Part shown: positions 57,119-64,000 of the stretch, piece by piece
Numbering within the stretch: the stretch's first letter is position 1
Layout: each line of letters begins with the position of its first letter
From: Phlegmacium glaucopus
Lineage: Eukaryota; Basidiomycota; Agaricomycetes; Agaricales; Cortinariaceae
NCBI GenBank assembly: GCA_015039465.1
Contig: MU130379.1
Span: 586,831 to 650,830, forward strand
Length of the DNA: 64,000 bases
Reading direction: 5' to 3'
Translations under genes and position numbers: made by a program
Notes under the pieces: model-generated
What the model saw: only the letters and a program-made list of their open reading frames with translations
What the model was told of the DNA's origin: nothing
The model's database searches: none

Positions 57119-58795
57119 ATGACCCTAGAACAGATAAACGCTCAGGCCTCAGGTGATCAGGCTCCCATCCACGTTCTCCCAGACGAAATCCTTACAACGG
57201 TTTTCTTGATCAACACTTCCAAATTGGCCGAACAAGAGAACGAAAAACACCTCTACGATCCTCATCGGACGATCTTAGCGACCGCTCAGGTCTGTCAACG
57301 ATGGCGCGCAGTTGCATTGAACTATTCCGTTCTTTGGAGTCGCATTATCGATTATGAACGACATTCACCGTTGTGGATAGAAACGCTTTTGGCACGTTCG
57401 GGTTCTTCGCTGATTGATGTGGGTGGGGACTCAGCTCTTGATCCTATCCGACTTCAACATCCGCGAGGCGAGCCCGTGTTGCAATCTATCTTTCAACGAA
57501 TCACCAGTTTGAAAACACTTAGTTTGCAGATCCGCCGTGCCCCCTGGGAATCTATCTGCCATTCATTTCTCGGACGCCCCGTTGCCAATCTCGAGTTCCT
57601 GAACTTAATAACATCCTGCCCATTCCCCGACTGCCTTTACCCCGATCCTCTTTTCGCCGACGAAGCCCCCTGTCTGCGGCGCTTGCATCTCCAGCGATGT
57701 CTCATAGATTTCTCTTCCAGTGTTCTATCTAACCTGACTGAATTATCGGTTCGGGACGTCCTAGCACCGACCGTCTTGTCTGCATCGACGAAAACCCATC
57801 GGTTGAAAGTAGCCCCCAGCGTTGCAGGGTGGCTCCGAGTTTTACAGAACATACCTACATTACGATTCCTTACGCTCAACAGCGCCATATCTCATTTCAC
57901 TGAGCAGGGGCCTCTTCCTGTCGTGGATCTCCCTCATCTTGCTTTGCTGACGATCAGTGCCAGGTTTTATCAGGGAATGTCTTTGATTGATCACCTCAAG
58001 ATACCCCCTTCATGTGGAATCAGGTTCAGGTTAATGCGCAGCAGATCTACTGATGGATTGGATGGCCCTAATCTGTTATCATTCCTTTCACAACAACTCA
58101 CATATTGGCCGCGAGATCATTCTGATCGTTATCTGCAAGCAAAGATTCTTAGTGGCAACAGGATCCATTTTGGAAATTCCGAGCGTGTTGGTCGCATTTT
58201 GGATATGACTGAGTCTGATGAAGTAAAGGCACACAGTCGGTTTTCAAAGGATCCCATGCTTTCGCTCGTCCTCACATTCGATTCCTCTGAGAATTCATTC
58301 GCATTCTTCAATCAACTACTAGAGTTGTATGAACCTACATTTTCGACAACGACTGCTCTCGATTTGTGGCTGGATCATGAATTCGCGGGTCCGGCTACGA
58401 CAGGTGCATCATTCCCCTCCATTCACACCTTCCATTCCTTCACCAACGTGAAAACCTTGAATCTGCTGGAGCAATCTCCTCTATATCTTCTACCACTTTT
58501 CCAAACGTTTTCCCAACCTGACTATTCCCTATTCCCCGCACTGCAGTCCTTAGGCTTGACAGGGACAGACATAAGTGGTGTCGACAAAGTCTCCAGTGTG
58601 CTTATTGCATTCCTCCTATGGCGAGCCGAAGCTCGAGTACCTCTCCTAGAAATCAAAAGGTTTGAAGGAAATATATCCAAGGAGGACGCTGAGGAACTAT
58701 CAAGGCTTGGAAATCTACCACTCATAGAGTTGTGGGATCCAATTTGGCAATATAATACTAGTAGGATTGAGTTGGATAGTGAGGAAGAGGCCTAA
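57119..58795 (+). CDS. F-box protein with leucine-rich region
   Basis: A single-exon gene of 558 codons. The F-box-like motif is in residues 17-75: IHVLPDEILTTVFLINTSKL then AQVCQRWRAVALNYSVLWSR. The rest is a leucine-rich, repeat-like region. It is a probable SCF-type ubiquitin ligase adaptor, or a fungal F-box-like protein of unknown target. It starts at 57119 and a partial second copy is at 63784. Confidence 0.87.
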   Translation: MTLEQINAQASGDQAPIHVLPDEILTTVFLINTSKLAEQENEKHLYDPHRTILATAQVCQRWRAVALNYSVLWSRIIDYERHSPLWIETLLARSGSSLIDVGGDSALDPIRLQHPRGEPVLQSIFQRITSLKTLSLQIRRAPWESICHSFLGRPVANLEFLNLITSCPFPDCLYPDPLFADEAPCLRRLHLQRCLIDFSSSVLSNLTELSVRDVLAPTVLSASTKTHRLKVAPSVAGWLRVLQNIPTLRFLTLNSAISHFTEQGPLPVVDLPHLALLTISARFYQGMSLIDHLKIPPSCGIRFRLMRSRSTDGLDGPNLLSFLSQQLTYWPRDHSDRYLQAKILSGNRIHFGNSERVGRILDMTESDEVKAHSRFSKDPMLSLVLTFDSSENSFAFFNQLLELYEPTFSTTTALDLWLDHEFAGPATTGASFPSIHTFHSFTNVKTLNLLEQSPLYLLPLFQTFSQPDYSLFPALQSLGLTGTDISGVDKVSSVLIAFLLWRAEARVPLLEIKRFEGNISKEDAEELSRLGNLPLIELWDPIWQYNTSRIELDSEEEA

Positions 58796-59168
58796 CCTCT
58801 GGGAAGGAAGTTTCCATGGACAGTAATTAGCCAGGTTGAAGAACGATTTGGAATAGGAAAGGGCTGATCGAGTAAACTCTGGTGTATTTATTTATGGACA
58901 TCGTATCATTTGTAATCGACCGCCGACCTCGCACGGTAGCTATTTACAATTGCTCCCCTGATCTTTAACGAAATTTCATCAACTTCTCGTCTTTCCAGGT
59001 CTTTTCTTGGAGATGACCACGGTTCAAATCAAGAGTCATCTGATAAATCTCGAGGTGATGGGGGTAATTCGGGGAAGATCCCTTTATAAATGAAAGCTAC
59101 TCCGTGACTCTGGCTCTCCTCTTATACATATACACAGACGCCGTCCATTGCTTGCCTTTCGTGAGGGA
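58796..59168. promoter_or_regulatory. Intergenic region with TATA box
   Basis: TATAAA at 59085-59090 lies 79-84 bp before the ATG at 59169. The same arrangement (61408-61413) precedes the tandem copy. The flank from about 58890 is similar to 61220 onward. Confidence 0.5.
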
Positions 59169-60494
59169 ATGGCCGCCCCAACTCGAGCAGTTGTTGTCGA
59201 TAACAATGACAGTAGAATCAAGTACACCCAATCGTGGGTTTCGCGCCAAAGTTTTGGACCAGCCGTGTTCCCAACTCTACATATGACAACAAACGGGAGC
59301 TTGCAACTTGATTTCACTGGTGAGTGGATGACCATTGTCATTCCCATGAGAATTCCTTGCCTCAAACTTGAAATGGCCTTTAATCAGGAACACAAGTAGC
59401 GCTTTTTGGTGTCGCAAGGATCATTCAGCCCACTTGGACTTGTTCCGTCGATGGAGCAGCCATAACTCCATCGCCATCCACATTACCGGATGATAGTTTT
59501 TGTCAAGTACAAGACTTGGACGATAAGCCGCATACCCTGACGCTCAATATCACCCCTTCCAGTTACCCTTGGGTCCCTTTCGGGCTTGATTATATCTCAT
59601 ATACACCATCGAAGAGTCCTCCGCTGGATACCAGCTTTATCCGCGTCAGTAATGTGGATCCCGATATCCGTTACAGCTCTGGATGGATGCCCCTTGAAGA
59701 TGTCTACAATACGACGAGCACACCAGGTTCATCGATGTCGTTCAATTTCATAGGTAGGATCATTAACCCATCCGTCCCTGCTTGGTCTTCCTTAATCTGA
59801 CCGATCACTGGTAGGCCAATCACTCTCGTGGTATGGTTCTATACCCACCGAAACTTTCGCAAACACCACACTCCCTTCCTTTGTTACCTTTGCTGTCGAT
59901 GGCGACTTGAATACTTATATGCTGACATCAGAGCCTGTTCCATTGTATCACCTTGATACAGGTTCTCTTTCCTTTGGCCCTCATTCTGTTCAAGTTACAT
60001 ATAATGGCAGTCAGTTATCGACGCCACTCACGTTTGCCTTTATGCTTGTACAAGGTGGCGCGCCTTCCTCTCAAACACATACCAACGTCATTATTGGTGC
60101 AATTGTCGGCGGTTCAGTGGCTGCAACAATTGCTCTCATCCTCATTGTTTTCCTCTTCATTCGATTTAGGAGACAGAGGCGGAAGACGACCAAGTCCAAA
60201 ACATTTCGTCCTTCCTTTTCAAGAACTGTCTTCATTGAAACAGACCGAGCTAGCGCAATATCTACCCAAGGATTCCTCGAGTCACTTCCCCCGTCCATCG
60301 GTCATGGACCACATGACTTAGCGCCGTCGCACTATAACGATATAAAGTCTCAACCATTTTACAACTTGGGAAACTCAAATTATGATGAGCTTGACGACAA
60401 GTCATCTTACTGTGGCGGCTATCAAACCTGTGGTCAGGTTAAAGCAATTGAAGCTCAGGCATTCAGATCGGATGTACGTGACAGTTACATATGA
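59169..60494 (+). CDS. Single-TM surface protein with beta-sandwich repeats (copy 1)
   Basis: The ATG at 59169 in a strong context gives MAAPTRAVVVDNNDSRIKYT. Two beta-sandwich-like modules follow, each opening with a VDxxDxxIxYxxxW pattern (DSRIKYTQSW; VDPDIRYSSGWMPL). The predicted outer part has several N-x-S/T sites. One transmembrane helix, VIIGAIVGGSVAATIALILI, leads to RFRRQRRK and a hydrophilic tail. Introns at 59320 and about 59754 keep the frame. Proteins of this layout are abundant in agaricomycetes and often lack a classic signal peptide. The ligand is unknown. A hydrophobic stretch just upstream is in another frame. Confidence 0.82.
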
Positions 60495-61494
60495 TGGCCA
60501 GTGTTAGTGTTGTCCAGGACCATAACTTGTATCATCGATGATTGCGCTATTGTTTTGTATACATAGTTCTCCAAGCAAGAAGTTCAAATTCTGTACCATA
60601 TTTGAATACAGCCGTTTCAGAAATTCTTGTGCACGATCAATTCCGGTGAACAAAAGAACCTTTTAAACTCATGGTATATCGCAAGATATGAAGCAAAGGA
60701 GGTTGAAGGATGATTTGGAACGGAGAAAGGGCCGATCCAAAAACCTGACGTATGTATAACTCGTTTTGGTGTACTGGTTTGAGTGGGCCGTTGCCTTCAG
60801 GAGGCAGATCCGAGTTCCGTCAGATCAAGTGTTGAACAGACATCTTACGATACTATTAGGAAGCTCACTTATCGGCACATATATCCATTGTAACGCCAAG
60901 ACCTTTATTTTAATGCTTATCCAGGAACATGCAGTTGTGGGTGGATGGGGTCGTTCGTGTTCCTCCAACTTTTTAACTGGATTCCTAGGGCTCTGTAGAT
61001 GATGCCTGTTCGTTTCGAGACATTTGGTGGAATGAAAGATGCCCTTGCAGCCAAATGTCGGCACTTCTGCTGAGTTTGAAATACAATTGCCTTCGCAGAT
61101 CCGAGTACTATTCAGAAGCCGACCGGCTAAACCCGCACGAATAGATGCCAACCCGTTCGATTTTGCGGGCCCAGGTTGTACAGACCGCGTTCTCAATACA
61201 CTGACAACTCGGAATTTATTTATGGGCATCGTATCATTTGTAATCGAACACCGCACACAAACCAGAGCGGTAATCGCAAGAGCAGCGTAGTTGCTCTATT
61301 GATTCTTAACGAACTTTCATCAACTTCTCGGACATGCCAACAACGGTTTAAGTGAAGATTCATCTGATAAAACTCGAGGCGATGGGGTTACCCGGGGAAG
61401 ATTCCTTTATAAATGATAGCTACTCCGTGACTCTGGTTCTAGCTGCTCTTATCACATACACAGACGCCATCCCTTCCTTGCCTTTCGTGAGGGA
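60495..61494. other. Spacer between tandem copies, no gene seen
   Basis: The 3' flank (GCACGATCAATTCC, ACTCATGGTATATCGCAAG) recurs near 62985-63055 after the second copy. The middle is not repeated and holds only unsupported frames. TATAAA at 61408-61413 precedes the second copy. Confidence 0.5.
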
Positions 61495-62823
61495 ATGGCC
61501 GCCCCAACTCGAGCAATTATCGTCGATAGCGATGACAGTAGAATCAAGTACACCCAATCGTGGATTTCATGCGATAGTTTTGCATCAACCCTGTTCTCAA
61601 CTCTACATCAAACAAGCAACGGGAGCTTGCAATTTGATTTCACTGGTGAGTGGATGGCCATTGTCATTCACATGAGAATTCCTTGCCTCAAACTTGAAAT
61701 GGGCTTTAATTAGGAACACAAGTAGCGCTTTATGGTGTCGCAAGGACCATTCAGCCCACTTGGACTTGTTCCGTCGATGGAACAGAGATAGCCCTATCGC
61801 CATCCACATTACCGGATAATAGTTTTTGTCAAATACAAGATTTGGACGATAAGCCGCATACCCTGACGCTCAATATCACCGCTGCCAGTTACTCCAATAT
61901 CACCGCTGCCAGCTACTCTTCGTTCCCTTTCGGGTTTGATTATATCTTCGGGTTTGATTATATCTCATATACACCATCGACGAGTCCTCCGCTGAATACC
62001 AGCCTTATCCGCGTCAGTAATGTGGATCCCGATATCCGTTACAGCTCTGGATGGATGCCCCTAGACGTCTACAATACGACGAGCACACCAGGTTCATCGA
62101 TGTCGTTCAATTTCACAGGTAGGATCATTAACCCATCCGTCTCTGCTTGGTCTTCCTTAATCTGACCGATCACTGGTAGGCCAATCACTCTCGTGGTATG
62201 GTTCTATACCCAACGAAACTTTCACCAACGTCACGCTCTCCTCCGATGTTAACTTTGCCGTCGATGGCAATGTCTTGACTTCTCATTCCCTGACACCAGA
62301 GCCTGTTCCATTGTATCAACTTGATACAGGTCCTCTTTCCTTTGGCCCTCATTCTATTCAAGTTACATATAATGGCAATCAGTCATCGACGCCACTCACG
62401 TTTGCCTTTATGGTTATACAAGGTAGCGCGTCTTCCTCTCAAGCACATACCAACGTCGGTGCAATTGTCGGCGGTTCATTGGCTGCAACAATTGCTCTCC
62501 TCCTCCTTGTTTTCCTGTTCATTCGATTTAGGAGACAGAGGCGGAAGACGACCAAGCCCAAAATGTTTCTTCCTTCCCTTTCAAAAACTGTCCTCATTGA
62601 AACAGACCAAGCTAGCGCAATATCTACCCAAGGATTCCTCGAGTCACTGCCCCCATCCATCGGTCATGGACCACATGACTTAGCGCCGCCGCCGCACTAT
62701 AACGATATAAAGTCTCAACCATTTTACAACTCGGGAAACGCAAATTATGATGAGCTTGACGACAAGGCATCTTACTGTGGTGACCATCAGACCTGTGGTC
62801 AGGTTAAAGCAATTGAAGCTTAG
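61495..62823 (+). CDS. Single-TM surface protein with beta-sandwich repeats (copy 2)
   Basis: A tandem duplicate of the gene at 59169, with MAAPTRAIIVDSDDSRIKYT, the same exon pattern, VDPDIRYSSGWMPLDVYN and the helix VGAIVGGSLAATIALLLLVF. Differences include two small in-frame direct duplications around 61876-61966 (NITAASYS and FGFDYI occur twice) and a shorter tail that stops at 62821-62823. The frame is intact. Confidence 0.82.
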
Positions 62824-63783
62824 GCATCTAGATCAAATCTACGAGACAGTTACATATGATGGCCAGTGTTAGTGTTCTCCAGGACCATATTATCGATGAT
62901 CGTGCTATTGTTTTGCATACATAGTTCTCCAAGCAAGAAATCCAAATTCTGTACCATATTTCAATACAACCGTTTCAGAAATTCTTGTGCACGATCAATT
63001 CCAACGAACAAAAGAACCTTTTAAACTCATGGTATATCGCAAGATCGCAAGATATGAAGCAAAGGGCACTTCAGCTACCCGATGAAGGCTAAAAGCATTG
63101 ACCACAATGCCGCAAATATTGAACTCAAAGGCTAACGATGGCCTTCGAGTCCTAAGGAATTTCATGGGTTTACCATACTTTATACACGCTTTCAAGCAGC
63201 ACGCAGAGCTTGGTACAAGTGCGTTAAAATGCGCGCTCAGACGAAAACCAATCGGATAACTTGAATGCGACACGTTTCACGAAATCCGGATGTTATTTCA
63301 ATTTTCTTGAAGGGGTTGGTTGAGTGCATGGGTTGACAACGTCGCCCCTGCGACGTTTCAGGATGCTCGTCAACAAATGCATAGACAGCCACCCAATTTT
63401 TACCTGTGAGATTCTGGCGTTGTGTAGTTGGAATCCGCAGATGTGCGAAAGTCACGGGTACATCTTTTTCAATTCTGGGCGCCTTTTACTCCCGTAGTCA
63501 GACTATATTACGTGTCTTTTTTTACAGTCATGTGAACGACACTTATAATATAGTTCTGATCAGATTTGACGCGCGCCCCAACTGCGAGCACGTTACTACG
63601 CTGGAACGCGTTGAAACGATTCTTGTCAAGAGCTCCCACTGTCAACAGGCCACTGTTCGTTGTCCTTTTAACCTCTATCTACCAACCAGTGTTAGTTCAA
63701 GTTTTCTACTGGCTTCCAACTTCTGACTTACTAGCCTCCACCATAGCAAGCACGACTGAAGTTGATTTGTCGATTGACGAGGT
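62824..63783. other. Intergenic region with duplicated flanks
   Basis: The first part repeats the 3' flank of the 59169 gene and the last part repeats the 5' flank of the F-box gene. The middle (about 63060-63570) is unique and no gene is recognised. Confidence 0.5.
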
Positions 63784-64000
63784 ATGACCCTAGAATAGAT
63801 AAATCCCCAGCCCTCAGGTGACCAGGCTCCCATCCAGGTTCTTCCAGACGAAATCCTTGCAGCGGTTTTCTTGATCAACACTTTCAAATTGGTCGAACAA
63901 GAGAGCGAGAAGCACCTTTACGATTCTCATCGGACGATCTTAGCGACCGCTCAGGTTTGTCAACGATGGCGCGCAGTTGCATTGAGCCATTCCGTTCTTT
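63784..64000 (+). pseudogene. Partial F-box gene copy with early stop, cut by the window end
   Basis: Closely similar to the gene at 57119 from before its start. The fifth codon is TAG (63796-63798) where the first copy has CAG, a single C-to-T change. Beyond it the frame continues with QAPIQVLPDEILAAVFLINT and AQVCQRWRAVALSHSVL. It is either a pseudogene or uses a later start. The rest lies outside the window. Confidence 0.75.

Noticed and set aside
59104..59286. Signal peptide TLALLLYIYTDAVHCLPFV for the surface protein
   Set aside because: It is in a different frame from the mature protein, no splice joins them, and it lies directly after the TATA box where the leader is expected.
60825..61256. 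Minus-strand frame of 143 codons
   Set aside because: No known motif, no splice support, and the composition looks like a chance frame in intergenic DNA.

Overview
The window looks like nuclear DNA of a filamentous basidiomycete, most likely an agaricomycete. Genes are dense and on both strands. They carry many 45-65 bp introns with GTRNGT donors and YAG acceptors, and include lineage-typical families: fungal rhodopsin-like membrane proteins, F-box/LRR and BTB proteins, single-TM beta-sandwich surface proteins, P-loop GTPases and a Ty3/Gypsy element. No bacterial features, tRNA or rRNA were recognised. All exon borders and families were read by eye; nothing was searched. Layout: 1.4-2.6 kb rhodopsin-like membrane protein; 3.1-6.0 kb ADIP-type coiled-coil protein; 6.2-8.7 kb FAD phenol-hydroxylase-type monooxygenase (-); 9.1-10.0 kb DNA polymerase delta subunit 4 (-), head to head with 10.25-15.06 kb, a P-loop GTPase gene (copy 1); 15.8-16.3 kb a MITE; 16.6-24.1 kb separase (-); 24.6-25.9 kb second rhodopsin-like protein; 26.3-27.7 kb nitronate monooxygenase (-); 28.4-29.4 kb RING protein (-); 29.8-31.6 kb She3-like coiled-coil protein; 31.9-33.8 kb DEK-C/HIRIP3-like chaperone; 34.7-35.5 kb VPS25; 35.8-36.7 kb three tandem 300-bp repeats; 37.5-49.7 kb GTPase copy 2, split by an 8.3-kb Gypsy element; 50.4-51.3 kb tubulin cofactor B (-); 51.5-52.8 kb RING protein; 53.0-53.7 kb RPL11 (-); 54.5-55.4 kb RING protein; 55.6-56.6 kb BTB protein; 57.1-58.8 kb F-box protein; 59.2-60.5 and 61.5-62.8 kb tandem single-TM proteins; 63.8 kb to the end a broken F-box copy. 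The main result is in the two GTPase genes. Between the GTPase domain and a conserved C-terminal helical region, each gene carries a long array of about 56-bp units. Every unit reads as a complete miniature intron (GTAAGT donor, CTTAC branch-like site, TTTTGACAG acceptor) followed by exactly three bases before the next donor. The intron part is nearly constant and the three bases vary. I count 40 such triplets in copy 1 and 35 in copy 2. Read as one-codon exons they contain no stop codon in phase 0 in either copy, and phase 0 is the phase handed over by the upstream exon and needed by the downstream exons. The other two phases hit stops in both copies. The last five units have unrelated intron interiors yet keep the acceptor, the 3-nt spacing and the donor. 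This looks like a gene segment made of dozens of single-codon microexons, possibly able to diversify or be spliced combinatorially. Transposons have landed in both arrays, in intronic positions. Among the housekeeping genes, separase and Pol delta subunit 4 both have ACGCG-core (MBF-like) promoter motifs, fitting cell-cycle control.
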